This document shows positions 25,388-34,872 of a stretch of 64,000 nt of DNA, piece after piece. The notes beneath the pieces are model-generated. The model did no database searches. It was not told where the DNA came from and saw only the letters and a list, made by a program, of their open reading frames with translations. Made by a program: the position numbers and the translations under genes. Each line of letters opens with the position of its first letter. The first letter of the stretch is position 1. Source of the stretch: Sterolibacterium sp. (lineage in GTDB: Bacteria > Pseudomonadota > Gammaproteobacteria > Burkholderiales > Rhodocyclaceae); contig JAGOSV010000005.1 of NCBI GenBank assembly GCA_018062105.1, forward strand, positions 1 to 64,000, given 5' to 3'.

Positions 25388-26229
25388 GGTGGTGGGGCGG
25401 TCAGGGGGATGGCCTGCTGTGGGTCGATCAACAGGGTATGGACGCGGCGACTGTCGGCGCGCAGGACCTGGATGCGCAAGTTGTCGATTTGCAGGATCTC
25501 GCCGCGTTTGGGCAGGCGACCGAGATGCTGGATGACGATGCCGCCGATGGTGTCGACCTCTTCATCGGACAGATGGGTGTTGAAGCTCTGGTTGAAATCG
25601 TTGATTTCAGTAGTTGCCTTGACGCGATAACGGCCGGTATTGTCGAGGACGATGTTGTCGGCAGCTTCGTCGAAATCATATTCATCGTCGATATCGCCGA
25701 CGATCTGCTCCAGCACGTCTTCGATGGTTACCAGGCCGGCGACACCACCATATTCATCGACGACGATGGCCATGTGGTTGTGCGAGGCGCGGAATTCGCG
25801 CAGCAGGACATTGAGACGCTTGGACTCCGGGATGAAGATGGCTGGACGCAGAGTATCGCGCAGATCGAAATCCCGGCCGGCAAAGTAGCGCAGCAGGTCT
25901 TTGGCAAGTAGGATGCCAATGACATCATCGCGGTTTTTGTCGATGGCGGGGAAGCGTGAATGGGTGGCTTCGACGATGTCGCCGGCAATTTTTTCTGGGG
26001 CATCGTTGATGTCGATGACATCCATCTGGGCACGCGGCACCATGATGTCCCGCACCTGGATGTCGGAAACCCCCAGGGCACCTTCGATGATGGAAAGAGC
26101 GTCGGAATCGAGCAGGTTGCGCTCGAACGAAGTGTGCAGCAGTTCGAGCAGTTCCTCGCGATCTTCCGGGGCGCGGGTGAGCAGGGCGGAGAGGCGTTCA
26201 AGCAGGGTCGGGCGACTGGAAGGGTCCAT
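25384..26229 (-). CDS. corC: CorC/CorB-family CBS protein (magnesium/cobalt efflux)
   Basis: A 281-residue soluble protein (E. coli YbeX/CorC is 292). Two CBS domains (about 62-185: IMVPRAQMDVIDI, SRFPAIDKNRDDVIGILLAKDLL, NHMAIVVDEYGGVAGLVTIEDVLEQIVGDI) are followed by a CorC_HlyC domain with YRVKATTEINDFNQ and DTIGGIVIQHLGRLPKRGE. The family is implicated in Mg/Co resistance and ribosome homeostasis. The start ATG 26229 (MDPSSRPTLL) suits the family; longer frames read nonsense. Fixed neighbours are ybeY and phoH. Confidence 0.94.
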   Translation of the reverse strand: MDPSSRPTLLERLSALLTRAPEDREELLELLHTSFERNLLDSDALSIIEGALGVSDIQVRDIMVPRAQMDVIDINDAPEKIAGDIVEATHSRFPAIDKNRDDVIGILLAKDLLRYFAGRDFDLRDTLRPAIFIPESKRLNVLLREFRASHNHMAIVVDEYGGVAGLVTIEDVLEQIVGDIDDEYDFDEAADNIVLDNTGRYRVKATTEINDFNQSFNTHLSDEEVDTIGGIVIQHLGRLPKRGEILQIDNLRIQVLRADSRRVHTLLIDPQQAIPLTAPPP

Positions 26230-26275
26230 GTTGGGATTGGGATGGTGGGGGAAGTGGTACGCCGATGGTGGCCGG

Positions 26276-26806
26276 TCAATGTTCCGACAGATAGGGGTCG
26301 GCGATGCAGAAACGTTTGAGAAGGTCGCGTTCACGATGTTCCATATGTTCGGCTTCGGCCTCCGTTTCGTGATCAAACCCTTGCAGGTGCAGCATGCCGT
26401 GAATTACGAGGTGGGCGAGATGATCCTGCGGTGGTTTTTTCTGTTCGCGAGCCTCACGCAGGACGACGGGCAGGCAGAGCACCAGGTCACCGGCCAGATC
26501 GGGCGCTGGTGCATAGGGAAAGGATAGTACATTGGTGGCGTAGTCCTTGGTCTGGCTGCCCCGGCCGCGGAACTCGCGGTTTAGGGTGCGACCCTCGTCG
26601 GCATCGACGAAGCGCAGGGTCACCGTTGCGTGCTGCGTCCTGTTATCGAGTGCGGCGCGCACCCAGCGGCGCAGTTGCGGGCGGGAAGGCAGGAAGCGGG
26701 CGGCATCCCCCGCGCTGTTGCAGGCATACTGAACCGTCAGCGACAAGGAGATAGCAGCGGGCGGCGGGCGGCGGGCAGCTTCAGCTTTTTTGTGATTTCT
26801 GGTCAT
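26276..26806 (-). CDS. ybeY: Endoribonuclease/rRNA maturation factor YbeY
   Basis: A 176-residue UPF0054 metalloprotein required for 16S rRNA 3'-end maturation and ribosome quality control. The zinc-binding signature HGMLHLQGFDHE is near residue 140, with the preceding FRGRGSQTKDYATNVLSFPY and GDLVLCLPVV. A basic N-terminal extension (about 1-22) makes it longer than E. coli (155). The start at ATG 26806 overlaps phoH by 26 bases; a later start is possible. Confidence 0.93.
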   Translation of the reverse strand: MTRNHKKAEAARRPPPAAISLSLTVQYACNSAGDAARFLPSRPQLRRWVRAALDNRTQHATVTLRFVDADEGRTLNREFRGRGSQTKDYATNVLSFPYAPAPDLAGDLVLCLPVVLREAREQKKPPQDHLAHLVIHGMLHLQGFDHETEAEAEHMEHRERDLLKRFCIADPYLSEH

Positions 26807-27767
26807 GAGCTTCGTAGGCCGCGACGATGCGGGCAACCAGCGGGTGACGCACCACATCTTCGGCGAGAAAATCGGTGAAGGCGATGCCGCGCACCTGGGA
26901 CAGGATGCGCCGTGCTTCGATCAGGCCGCTTTTCTGGCCGCGTGCCAGGTCGACCTGAGTCACATCGCCGGTGACCACCGCCTTGGCACCGATGCCGATG
27001 CGCGTCAGGAACATCTTCATCTGCTCGGGCGTGGTGTTTTGCGCTTCATCGAGGATGATGAAGGCATGGTTGAGGGTGCGTCCACGCATGTAAGCCAGCG
27101 GAGCAATCTCGATGGCCTGGCGTTCAAACATCTTGCCTACCTTGTCAAAGCCCATCAGGTCATAGAGGGCATCGTAGAGTGGGCGCAGGTAAGGATCGAC
27201 CTTTTGTGACAGATCACCAGGCAGAAAGCCCAGGCGTTCGCCGGCTTCGACCGCCGGGCGGGTCAGGACGATGCGGCTGACCTGGTCGCGCTCCAATGCA
27301 TCGACGGCACTGGCTACGGCCAGATAGGTCTTGCCGGTGCCGGCGGGGCCGACGCCGAAGGTGATGTCATGTTCCTGTATCTGCTTCAGGTATTGCACCT
27401 GGCGTGGCGTGCGGCCATGCAGGTCGGCCTTGCGGGTCAGCAGACCGGGGGAGGATGCCTGCGGTGCACCGTGGCTGGTGAGCTCGATCAGACCTAGCTG
27501 GATTTCGTCGATGGAGAGCGGTGCATTGCTTTTGTCGTAGAAATGACGCAAAGCCACCGCCGCCCGGCGGGCATTGTTGCCGTGGATGCTGAACCGCTCG
27601 CCGCGCCGTGTCAGTACGACATCGTAGGCGGTTTCGATCTGGTGCAGGTTTTCGTCCAGCGCACCACACAGATTGGCCAGACGCTGGTTGTCGACCGGCT
27701 CAAGCCGCAGGGTCAGCCGCTCCCGTGCGTCGTCCGGATCATTTTTTTTGCCTGAGGGAGATTTCAA
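26781..27767 (-). CDS. phoH: PhoH family ATPase/RNA-associated protein (PhoL/YbeZ)
   Basis: A 328-residue PhoH-like P-loop ATPase. The N-terminal KH-like part (LEPVDNQRLANLCGALDENL) precedes VGPAGTGKTYLAVASAVDAL (Walker A, near 135) and ILDEAQNTTPEQMKMFLTRIG (Walker B). RIVAAYEAHDQ is at the C-terminus. YbeZ works with YbeY in RNA metabolism. The first usable start is a TTG at 27767, because the nearby ATG is out of frame next to an A8 run, so the exact start is uncertain. It leads the phoH-ybeY-corC-lnt-DUF1624 operon. Confidence 0.93.
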   Translation of the reverse strand: MKSPSGKKNDPDDARERLTLRLEPVDNQRLANLCGALDENLHQIETAYDVVLTRRGERFSIHGNNARRAAVALRHFYDKSNAPLSIDEIQLGLIELTSHGAPQASSPGLLTRKADLHGRTPRQVQYLKQIQEHDITFGVGPAGTGKTYLAVASAVDALERDQVSRIVLTRPAVEAGERLGFLPGDLSQKVDPYLRPLYDALYDLMGFDKVGKMFERQAIEIAPLAYMRGRTLNHAFIILDEAQNTTPEQMKMFLTRIGIGAKAVVTGDVTQVDLARGQKSGLIEARRILSQVRGIAFTDFLAEDVVRHPLVARIVAAYEAHDQKSQKS

Positions 27768-27866
27768 ATCAATGAGGGGCTGTCGTTATGAGGGGGTTGA
27801 TTCTGCCGCGTCATGTGGAAGCACGCAACTTGTCTGGTTTTTTGTGGCCTATATCCGGGGCAAGGA

Positions 27867-28709
27867 TCATCGGCCAGCCATCAATGCGGGGATATCCTTG
27901 AGCATTGTTTCGCGTGCCTTTGTTCCTCCCGGGATGTCTGATTTTTTGTTGTCGATTTCCAGTCGGGCGAAAACGATCTGCCGCCCATTCTTTTCGGCCC
28001 AGCCCACAAACCAACCCTGTGGCCGGGTTTCATCGATTCTGCCGGCGTGATCCCGAAGCCAGCCACTGCCGCTCTTGCCGTGGATCAGCCATCCCTCTGC
28101 TGTCCCGGTGGCCGGGTAGCGTGGGATCGTGGCATAGGCCATGTCATGCGCGGCTTTGGAAATGGGCAGTTGGTGTGTGACCAGGCGCAGGAGAAACTGG
28201 ACTTGCTCCCTGGGGGAGATGGCGAGGGAGGACATCAGCCAGGCCTGTGTCAGGCCGTTGTTTTTTCCGGCATCGCCGGAAACATCCTGATTGCCATACT
28301 CGAAGGCTTGTACATACTGTGCGAATCGCTCGCTGCCGAGGCGTTGGGTCAGTTGTTGCGAGAACCAGACGACAGAGTCGCTTTGCCATAGCGCCGGAGA
28401 AACCAGCGGGTATTCTCTATCTCTTGGTGAGGGCAGGGGCCGGTATTCCGGCTTCAATGTCCAGCGGGGGGATTCCGGCGACTGCAGGATGCCGCTGTCA
28501 AAACCCATGAGTGCCAGGGGAAGTTTGAACGAGGAGCAGGGCGATACACGGCGGGTGCATTCACCGCGCTCATACAGGATGCTGCCGGTCGTGGCATCTG
28601 CGATGAGGGTGCATTCGAGTATTTCGGCATCGGTGCCCGTTGCGTCTGTAGCCAGCACATGTCCTGGGAGCAGGGCGAACATGAGGAGCAGCAGCCAGGT
28701 TTTGATCAT
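27867..28709 (-). CDS. Class D (OXA-type) beta-lactamase
   Basis: A 280-residue periplasmic serine beta-lactamase. The signal peptide is MIKTWLLLLMFALLPGHVLA. Class D motifs are complete: S-S-F-K (59-62, usual form S-T-F-K) with the catalytic Ser and Lys, SVVWF, FEYGNQD (YGN), LTQAWLMSSLAISPREQ and HGKSGSGW (KTG-type triad as KSG), plus GWFVGW. SPCSSFKLPLALMGFDSGIL recalls the OXA-12/AmpS branch. An in-frame ATG at 28745 would add 12 residues; 28709 gives a cleaner signal peptide. It lies 45 bases after dut, with which it could be cotranscribed. No mobile flanks are visible. Confidence 0.9.
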   Translation of the reverse strand: MIKTWLLLLMFALLPGHVLATDATGTDAEILECTLIADATTGSILYERGECTRRVSPCSSFKLPLALMGFDSGILQSPESPRWTLKPEYRPLPSPRDREYPLVSPALWQSDSVVWFSQQLTQRLGSERFAQYVQAFEYGNQDVSGDAGKNNGLTQAWLMSSLAISPREQVQFLLRLVTHQLPISKAAHDMAYATIPRYPATGTAEGWLIHGKSGSGWLRDHAGRIDETRPQGWFVGWAEKNGRQIVFARLEIDNKKSDIPGGTKARETMLKDIPALMAGR

Positions 28710-28754
28710 CCTGCGGGGACCGGATGAAGGATATTCGGTCTGCATCGTTTCTGG

Positions 28755-29216
28755 TCAGCCGCGCCCGGTGCTGCCGAAACCACCGCTGGCACGCTGGCTG
28801 GTGGGGAATTCTTCGACGATGTTGAAGCTGACTTGCAGTACCGGCACGATGACCAGTTGAGCCAGCCGTTCCAGCGGGTTGAGGGTGAATGATTCCGTGC
28901 CACGGTTCCAGGTCGAGACGAAGATTTGCCCTTGGTAGTCTGAGTCGATCAGGCCGACCAGATTGCCGAGTACGATGCCATGTTTATGGCCGAGTCCGGA
29001 GCGCGGCAGGATCAGGGCGGCGAGTCCCGGGTCAGCCAGATGCAGGGCAATGCCGGTGGGAATCAGTTGGGTCTGGCCGGGTTCCAGGGTCAGGGGCGCG
29101 TCGATGCAGGCACGCAGGTCGAGACCGGCCGCACCCGGGGTGGCGTAGTGCGGGGCTAGTTCATCGGCGTTTTCCTTCAGGCGTGGGTCGAGGATTTTGA
29201 GGTCGATGGTGGGCAT
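28755..29216 (-). CDS. dut: Deoxyuridine triphosphate nucleotidohydrolase (dUTPase)
   Basis: A 153-residue trimeric dUTPase giving dUMP and keeping uracil out of DNA. The five motifs are visible: [44 protein letters not shown] and [10 protein letters not shown]. Length equals E. coli (151-152). It lies 59 bases downstream of coaBC on the same strand, an arrangement conserved in proteobacteria. Confidence 0.97.
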   Translation of the reverse strand: MPTIDLKILDPRLKENADELAPHYATPGAAGLDLRACIDAPLTLEPGQTQLIPTGIALHLADPGLAALILPRSGLGHKHGIVLGNLVGLIDSDYQGQIFVSTWNRGTESFTLNPLERLAQLVIVPVLQVSFNIVEEFPTSQRASGGFGSTGRG

Positions 29217-29275
29217 GATTGGTGTGGTTCGATGGGCAGGGCCCGACGGGTAGTGTTTTGTGGCTCGTTCAGCGT

Positions 29276-30469
29276 TCAGTTCTCCAGCATGCGAGCGATG
29301 TGGGCGACGATATCGCGGGCGATGGTGGTTTTTGGGCCGGGCGGGAGTTTGTGCTGGCCGCTGGCGTCGAACAGGATGACGGTGTTGGTGTCGTGTCCCA
29401 GGCCGTCTTGCACCAGATTGCCAATGACCAGGGGCAGTTTTTTGGCCAGGCGTTTGCCTTCGGCATAGGTGGCGAGATTCTGGCTTTCGGCGGCAAAGCC
29501 GACGCAGAACGGAGCGGCGGGCAGGGCGGCGACTTCGGCCAGGATATCCGGATTGGCGGTTAGTTCGAGGCTGAGGGTGGCGCCGGCGGTGGTTTTTTTG
29601 ATTTTTTGGTCGGCCTGTTGCGCCGGGCGATAGTCGGCAACGGCGGCTACGCTGATGAAAATGTCGACGTTGCCCACAGCACTGAGTACGGCCTGATGCA
29701 TGTCGCGGGCGGTCTGGATGTCGATGCGGCGCACGGCACGCGGGGTAGGCAAGCTGACCGGGCCGGCCACCAGGGTGACGGCGGCACCGGCCTCGGCGCA
29801 GGCACGCGCCAGGGCGAAGCCCATTTTACCCGAGCTGGTGTTGGTCAGGCCACGCACCGGGTCGAGCGGCTCGAAGGTGGGGCCGGCCGTGAGCAGGACG
29901 CGGCGGCCGGTCAGGTGTCTGGGTTGCAGGGTAGCGACGATTTCGTCGAATAGTTCCTGCGCTTCGAGCATGCGGCCCGGGCCGAATTCGCCGCAGGCCT
30001 GTTCGCCCGTGGCCGGCCCCAGGAGCAATACGCCGTCGGCTTTGAGCTGCTGAAGGTTGCGTTGGGTGGCCGGGTTTTCCCACATCTGGCGGTTCATGGC
30101 CGGTGCCGCCAGCAGGGGGCATTCACGCGCCAGGCAGAGCGTGGAGAGCAGGTCGTCGGCGCGCCCTTGCACAGCTTTGGCGAGGAAGTCCGCCGTTGCC
30201 GGAGCCACGACGATGGCATCCGCCCCCCGGGTCAGGTCGATATGCCCCATGCCGCGTTGCTGACGCTGGTCCCACAGCTCGCTCCAGACGGGGCGGCCGG
30301 TGAGCGCCTGGAAGGTGGCACTGCCGATGAATTGTGCGCCGGCCGCTGTCAGCACGACATCCACCTGGGCATCGGCCTTGACCAGCAGGCGTGCCAGTTC
30401 GGCGGCCTTGTAGGCGGCGACACCGCCGGTGACCCCCAGCACGAAACGCTTGCCTGAAAGTTCTTTCAT
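29276..30469 (-). CDS. coaBC: Bifunctional phosphopantothenoylcysteine decarboxylase / synthase
   Basis: A 397-residue CoA-biosynthesis enzyme. The N-terminal CoaC flavoprotein (about 1-190) has [20 protein letters not shown], the FMN/His region ([20 protein letters not shown]), [16 protein letters not shown] and a [11 protein letters not shown] segment. The C-terminal CoaB (about 195-397) shows [24 protein letters not shown] and [11 protein letters not shown]. The start ATG 30469 fits the family; the extension above it reads through a tandem repeat and a REP-like element. Confidence 0.96.
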   Translation of the reverse strand: MKELSGKRFVLGVTGGVAAYKAAELARLLVKADAQVDVVLTAAGAQFIGSATFQALTGRPVWSELWDQRQQRGMGHIDLTRGADAIVVAPATADFLAKAVQGRADDLLSTLCLARECPLLAAPAMNRQMWENPATQRNLQQLKADGVLLLGPATGEQACGEFGPGRMLEAQELFDEIVATLQPRHLTGRRVLLTAGPTFEPLDPVRGLTNTSSGKMGFALARACAEAGAAVTLVAGPVSLPTPRAVRRIDIQTARDMHQAVLSAVGNVDIFISVAAVADYRPAQQADQKIKKTTAGATLSLELTANPDILAEVAALPAAPFCVGFAAESQNLATYAEGKRLAKKLPLVIGNLVQDGLGHDTNTVILFDASGQHKLPPGPKTTIARDIVAHIARMLEN

Positions 30470-30488
30470 AACGTGTAAAATCCGGCAA

Positions 30489-30524
30489 AAAAATGCAATG
30501 TCAATGAAAAATGCAATGTCAATG
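30489..30524. repeat. 18-bp direct tandem duplication upstream of coaBC
   Basis: Two perfect copies of AAAAATGCAATGTCAATG (30489-30506 and 30507-30524), ending 20 bases before the coaBC start codon on the minus strand. On that strand each copy carries a TTGACA hexamer (30522-30517 and 30504-30499), so a -35-like element is duplicated. A matching -10 box is poor (ATTTTA at 17 bases from the proximal copy). Confidence 0.85.
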
Positions 30525-30544
30525 TTGAGGGAATACTGATTTAT

Positions 30545-30617
30545 TCCGTTCGCCCTGAGCCTGTCGAAGGGCATCTCATGTAATAACATGGGCTTCGACA
30601 AGCTCAGCCCGAACGGA
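30545..30617. repeat. Long imperfect palindrome (REP-like element)
   Basis: Arms containing TCCGTTCGCCCTGAGC-CTGTCGAAGGGC-CATG and CATG-GGCTTCGACAAGCTCAG-CCCGAACGGA face each other around TAATAA (30581-30586). The arm sequence TTCGACAGGCTCAGGGCGAACGG is a widely scattered extragenic repeat in proteobacterial genomes. It sits between the divergent coaBC and radC, so it is not a terminator of either and is probably a mobile or REP-type repeat unit. Confidence 0.8.
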
Positions 30618-30674
30618 TTTGATTTAATCAGCGGTTCCTTGACGTTGATGACACGAAAGCGGGCATTCTAGCGT

Positions 30675-31352
30675 ATGGCAATCATCGACTGGCCCGAGCA
30701 GGAGCGACCGCGCGAGCGTCTGCGTGCGCTGGGCGCGGCAGCACTTTCCGATGCGGAGTTGCTGGCGATTTTTCTGCGGGTGGGGGTGCGCGGCAAGAGT
30801 GCCGTGGATCTGGCGCGTGAGTTGCTGGCACACTTTGGCAGCCTGTCGCATATGTGCCATGCGCGAGAGGAGGCGTTTGCCGGGATTTCCGGCATGGGGC
30901 CAGCGAAATACGTGCAGCTACAGGCCACGCTGGAGATGGCGCGTCGTGCCTTGCGGGAGGAGATGGCTCAGCGTGATTTGCTGACAACCCCCGTGGCTGT
31001 GCGTGACTGGCTGCGCCTCAATCTGGCGCACCTGCCGCATGAATGCTTCGTCGCCCTGTGGCTGGACAGCCAGAATCGTCTGCTGGCGCACGAAGTGCTG
31101 TTTCGCGGAACGCTGAATCAGGCCAGCGTTTATCCGCGTGAGGTCGTCAAACAGGCATTGCAGCAGAATGCGGCGGCGGTGATCCTGGCACATAACCATC
31201 CTTCGGGGGTGAGCGAGCCTTCTACCGCAGACCGGCAATTGACCGATACCTTGAAACAGGCACTGGCGCTGGTGGATGTCCGTGTGCTGGATCATTTCAT
31301 CGTTGCTGGCAACGCGCAGCCATTGTCTTTTGCCGAACGCGGGCTACTTTGA
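30675..31352 (+). CDS. radC: RadC family JAB-domain protein
   Basis: A 225-residue protein. An N-terminal helix-hairpin-helix region ([35 protein letters not shown]) is followed by an MPN/JAB domain. The zinc-binding motif is [14 protein letters not shown], with the conserved [21 protein letters not shown]. The name comes from an E. coli mutation later shown to lie elsewhere; the true role is unclear. Next to rpmB and rpmG as in many proteobacteria, but here a separate promoter precedes rpmB. Confidence 0.94.
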   Translation: MAIIDWPEQERPRERLRALGAAALSDAELLAIFLRVGVRGKSAVDLARELLAHFGSLSHMCHAREEAFAGISGMGPAKYVQLQATLEMARRALREEMAQRDLLTTPVAVRDWLRLNLAHLPHECFVALWLDSQNRLLAHEVLFRGTLNQASVYPREVVKQALQQNAAAVILAHNHPSGVSEPSTADRQLTDTLKQALALVDVRVLDHFIVAGNAQPLSFAERGLL

Positions 31353-31480
31353 CCACATTGTTGTCGTCCATCGAGGGGCGGTTGTGGCGGCAAAATGAGC
31401 GAAGTTCCGGAACCCATACTAGGTCATTGGCGCCTCTTTCTCCTCTTTCTCCTGTTGGTGTATTTTTGTCTTTAATTTCC

Positions 31481-31510
31481 TCGACATTTTTGGATGGGCT
31501 TGGGTATAAT
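31481..31510 (+). promoter_or_regulatory. Promoter of rpmB-rpmG
   Basis: TCGACA (31481-31486), an 18-base spacer, and a perfect TATAAT (31505-31510) lie 40 bases before rpmB. An AT-rich stretch upstream (31460-31480) could serve as an UP element, as expected for a ribosomal-protein operon. Confidence 0.8.
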
Positions 31511-31549
31511 GACGGGCTTTGCTGAACCTAGAACCCTGGAGCAACCCAA

Positions 31550-31786
31550 ATGTCCCGCGTATGCCAAGTTACGGGCAAGGCCCCGATGGTCGGAAACCAC
31601 GTTTCCCATGCCAACAACAAGACCAAGCGTCGTTTTCTGCCGAACCTGCAATACCGCAAGTTCTGGGTCGAGACCGAGAATCGCTGGGTGCGTCTGCGTG
31701 TCTCGAATGCCGGCTTGCGTACCATCGACAAGAATGGCATCGATGCTGTCCTCGTCGACCTGCGCGGTCGCGGCGAATCGGTTTGA
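31550..31786 (+). CDS. rpmB: 50S ribosomal protein L28
   Basis: A 78-residue L28: [33 protein letters not shown] and [16 protein letters not shown] are diagnostic. Only one cysteine is present (position 5), so it is not the zinc-binding form. GGAG precedes the ATG. Cotranscribed with rpmG 30 bases downstream. Confidence 0.97.
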   Translation: MSRVCQVTGKAPMVGNHVSHANNKTKRRFLPNLQYRKFWVETENRWVRLRVSNAGLRTIDKNGIDAVLVDLRGRGESV

Positions 31787-31815
31787 ACCTCACTGTATTT
31801 TGATCGGAGACCATC

Positions 31816-31983
31816 ATGGCTAAAGGCGGCCGCGAAAAAATCAAGCTTGAATCCACGGCCGGTACTGGCCATTTCTACACAACGACCAAGAACAAGCGCA
31901 CTATGCCCGAGAAAATGGAGATCATGAAGTTTGATCCCAAGGCACGCAAGCATGTGGCCTACAAGGAAATCAAGCTCAAGTAA
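31816..31983 (+). CDS. rpmG: 50S ribosomal protein L33
   Basis: A 55-codon gene: [20 protein letters not shown], then [19 protein letters not shown], ending YKEIKLK with TAA 31981-31983. This is the cysteine-free (C-minus) L33 found in many proteobacteria, so no zinc is needed. The ribosome site GGAG lies 8 bases before the ATG. A strong terminator follows. Confidence 0.97.
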   Translation: MAKGGREKIKLESTAGTGHFYTTTKNKRTMPEKMEIMKFDPKARKHVAYKEIKLK

Positions 31984-31996
31984 TTTCCTGAACCAG

Positions 31997-32029
31997 AAAA
32001 ACCGCAGCCTGAACCGCTGCGGTTTTTTT
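31997..32029 (+). terminator. Intrinsic terminator of rpmB-rpmG
   Basis: ACCGCAGC (32001-32008) pairs with GCTGCGGT (32015-32022), flanked by AAAA on the left and a run of seven to eight T on the right. Classic rho-independent structure 17 bases after rpmG. Confidence 0.93.
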
Positions 32030-32135
32030 ACGCCTGTTTTCCCCATGTTTTGCGCCGCAGCAAGCTGCCGGAAGCGTTTGCCGGCTGCTAAAATCAGCCA
32101 CTTGACCGCTTATCTATTCTTCACGCGACCCTGCC

Positions 32136-34757
32136 ATGAACAGCGCCGAAATCCGCCAGAAATTCCTCGACTTCTTTGCCTCCAAGGGGCACACCATCGT
32201 TCCTTCCAGCCCGCTGGTGCCGGGCAATGACCCGACGTTACTGTTTACCAACTCGGGTATGGTGCAGTTCAAGGATGTGTTTACTGGCAAGGACAAACGT
32301 CCCTACACACGGGCAACATCGTCGCAGCGCAGCCTGCGTGCCGGTGGCAAGCACAACGATCTGGAAAACGTCGGTTACACGGCACGCCACCACACTTTCT
32401 TCGAGATGTTGGGTAACTTCAGTTTCGGCGATTATTTCAAGCGTGACGCGATCCATTACGCCTGGGAGCTGCTGACCAAGGTCTACGCACTGCCTTCCGA
32501 GAAGCTGTGGGTGACGGTGTATGCCGAAGATGATGAGGCCTACGACATCTGGGCCAAGGAGGTCGGCGTGCCGGCTGGGCGTATCGTGCGCATCGGTGAC
32601 AACAAGGGAGCCAAGTATGCTTCGGACAACTTCTGGCAGATGGCTGATACCGGCCCCTGTGGTCCGTGCAGCGAGATATTTTTCGATCATGGTCCGGATG
32701 TCTGGGGTGGCCCCCCGGGTTCGCCTGATGAGAGCGGCGACCGCTACATTGAAATCTGGAATCTGGTATTCATGCAGTTCAACCGCGACGAGACCGGCGT
32801 TCTGCATCCGCTGCCCAAGCCCAGCGTAGACACCGGTATGGGACTGGAGCGCATTGCCGCCGTGTTGCAGCATGTGCATAGCAACTACGAGATCGACCTG
32901 TTCCAGCAACTGATCCAGGCGGCCGCACGCGAGACACAGTGCGCCGATCTGGCCAACAATTCGCTGAAGGTCATTGCTGACCACATCCGTGCCTGCTCGT
33001 TCATGGTGGTGGATGGCATCATTCCTGGCTCTGACGGGCGCGGCTATGTCCTGCGTCGCATCATCCGTCGTGCCATCCGCCATGGCTACAAGCTCGGCCA
33101 GAAAAAACCGTTTTTCTACAAGCTGGTCGCCGATCTGTGTGCTGCGATGGGGGCGGCTTATCCGGAACTGGTTGCGCAACAGGAGCGCGTCGCCGCCGTA
33201 TTGCGCCAAGAAGAGGAACGCTTTGGCGAGACCATCGAACATGGCATGGACATCCTTGAAGCTGCCTTGAAGCCCGGACTCAAGACACTCGATGGCGAGA
33301 CTGCCTTCAAGCTCTACGACACCCACGGCTTCCCGCTTGATCTGACGGCTGATATCTGTCGCGAGCGCGAGATGGCCATCGACGAAGCCAGTTTTAATGC
33401 GGCGATGGCGCGTCAGCGTGACATGGCGCGTGCTGCATCGAGTTTCAAGATGAAGGGCAGCGTTGATTACGACGGCAAGGGCACGGATTTCAAGGGCTAT
33501 GAGTCGCTTGAAGAAGATGCCATGGTGCTGGCGCTGTATCGTGACAGCCAGCGTGTTAGTCAGTTGGATGTGGGTGAAGAGGGTATCGTGGTGCTCGATG
33601 TCACGCCGTTTTACGCTGAATCCGGTGGCCAGGTGGGCGACTGCGGCGAGCTGGTGCGCGGGGCGGTGTGCACGACGCTGTTCGAGGTTAGCGACACGCA
33701 GAAAATCCAGGCCGATGTGTTCGGCCACCAAGGTACGCTCAAGTCCGGCACGCTGGCCGTAGGCGAGAAGGTTACGGCACGGGTGAACACCGTGGCTCGC
33801 CTGCGTGCGCAGTGGAACCACTCGGCAACCCACCTGCTGCATGCCGCGCTACGCGAAGTGCTGGGCAGCCATGTGCAGCAGAAGGGTTCGCTGGTCGATG
33901 CCAGTCGCACACGTTTCGATTTTTCTCATCCGCAGCAGATGACGGCAGGAGAGATTAGCCAGGTGGAAGCCCTGGTGAATCGTGAAATCCGCCGCAATGT
34001 GGCGGTCAGTGCGTGTCTCATGGGCTATGACGCTGCGATTCAGGCCGGCGCCATGGCACTATTTGGCGAGAAATATGGTGATGAGGTGCGCGTCATCGGC
34101 ATGGGTGAATACTCGACCGAGCTGTGTGGCGGGACACATGTCCAGCGTACCGGCGATATCGGCCTGTTCAAGATCGTTGCTGAAGGTGGCGTGGCGGCTG
34201 GTATCCGCCGTGTCGAGGCGGTGACGGGTGAGGGGGCGCTCGAAGTCGTCCAGCGGCAGGATGCCCTCCTCAATGAGGTGGCTGCGCAGCTTAAGACCCC
34301 GCCACATGATGCGGCTGCGCGGGTGGCCGGCATGATGGAAGAAGTCCGCCATCTGGAGAAGGATGTCGCGCGGCTCAAATCGAAACTCGCGGCCTCACAA
34401 GGCGACGATCTCGTTGGCCAGGCGATTGAGCTCAAGGGCGCTCGGGTGCTGGCAGCAACGCTCGAAGGGGCGGATGCCAAGGTGCTGCGCGAGACGCTCG
34501 ACCAGTTGAAGAACAAGCTGGGCACGGCCGCGATCGTTCTGGGCAGTGTCCATGAGGGCAAGGTCACGCTGATTGCCGGAGTGACAGCTGATCTCCAGGG
34601 CAAGGTGAAGGCGGGGGAACTGGTCAATGCCGTTGCCCAGCAGGTCGGTGGCAAGGGCGGTGGTCGTCCCGACATGGCGCAGGCTGGCGGAACCCAGCCA
34701 GAAAATCTTGGTGCGGCGCTGGCTTCGGTCAAGGGCTGGATCGAGCAGCGGCTTTGA
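32136..34757 (+). CDS. alaS: Alanyl-tRNA synthetase
   Basis: An 873-residue class II synthetase. The aminoacylation domain includes [49 protein letters not shown] and [13 protein letters not shown]. The editing domain has the metal ligands in [17 protein letters not shown] (HxxxH) and [15 protein letters not shown] (CxxxH). The C-terminal oligomerisation/C-Ala domain ends [16 protein letters not shown]. Length matches E. coli (876). The start [14 protein letters not shown] is conserved, without an obvious Shine-Dalgarno. Confidence 0.98.
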   Translation: MNSAEIRQKFLDFFASKGHTIVPSSPLVPGNDPTLLFTNSGMVQFKDVFTGKDKRPYTRATSSQRSLRAGGKHNDLENVGYTARHHTFFEMLGNFSFGDYFKRDAIHYAWELLTKVYALPSEKLWVTVYAEDDEAYDIWAKEVGVPAGRIVRIGDNKGAKYASDNFWQMADTGPCGPCSEIFFDHGPDVWGGPPGSPDESGDRYIEIWNLVFMQFNRDETGVLHPLPKPSVDTGMGLERIAAVLQHVHSNYEIDLFQQLIQAAARETQCADLANNSLKVIADHIRACSFMVVDGIIPGSDGRGYVLRRIIRRAIRHGYKLGQKKPFFYKLVADLCAAMGAAYPELVAQQERVAAVLRQEEERFGETIEHGMDILEAALKPGLKTLDGETAFKLYDTHGFPLDLTADICREREMAIDEASFNAAMARQRDMARAASSFKMKGSVDYDGKGTDFKGYESLEEDAMVLALYRDSQRVSQLDVGEEGIVVLDVTPFYAESGGQVGDCGELVRGAVCTTLFEVSDTQKIQADVFGHQGTLKSGTLAVGEKVTARVNTVARLRAQWNHSATHLLHAALREVLGSHVQQKGSLVDASRTRFDFSHPQQMTAGEISQVEALVNREIRRNVAVSACLMGYDAAIQAGAMALFGEKYGDEVRVIGMGEYSTELCGGTHVQRTGDIGLFKIVAEGGVAAGIRRVEAVTGEGALEVVQRQDALLNEVAAQLKTPPHDAAARVAGMMEEVRHLEKDVARLKSKLAASQGDDLVGQAIELKGARVLAATLEGADAKVLRETLDQLKNKLGTAAIVLGSVHEGKVTLIAGVTADLQGKVKAGELVNAVAQQVGGKGGGRPDMAQAGGTQPENLGAALASVKGWIEQRL

Positions 34758-34872
34758 TTCCGTCCGGGGTCGCTCTGAAGTCAGGTGATCGGGATTTTTG
34801 CTTCGGAGAAAACATGGCGGTAATAAGGTGGGTGTCTCCTGCCTCATCCCCGCGCCCCAAGGCGACAAGTGC

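Noticed and set aside
27867..28709. Penicillin-binding protein or BlaR-type sensor
   Set aside because: Size, signal peptide, YGN and KSG motifs and lack of a membrane sensor domain fit a free class D enzyme.
30545..30617. Intrinsic terminator
   Set aside because: Long palindrome but between divergent genes and without a T-tract; a REP-like repeat fits better.
32238..33842. 534-codon open frame antisense to alaS
   Set aside because: Shadow of the alaS codon pattern; low-complexity translation with no recognisable family.
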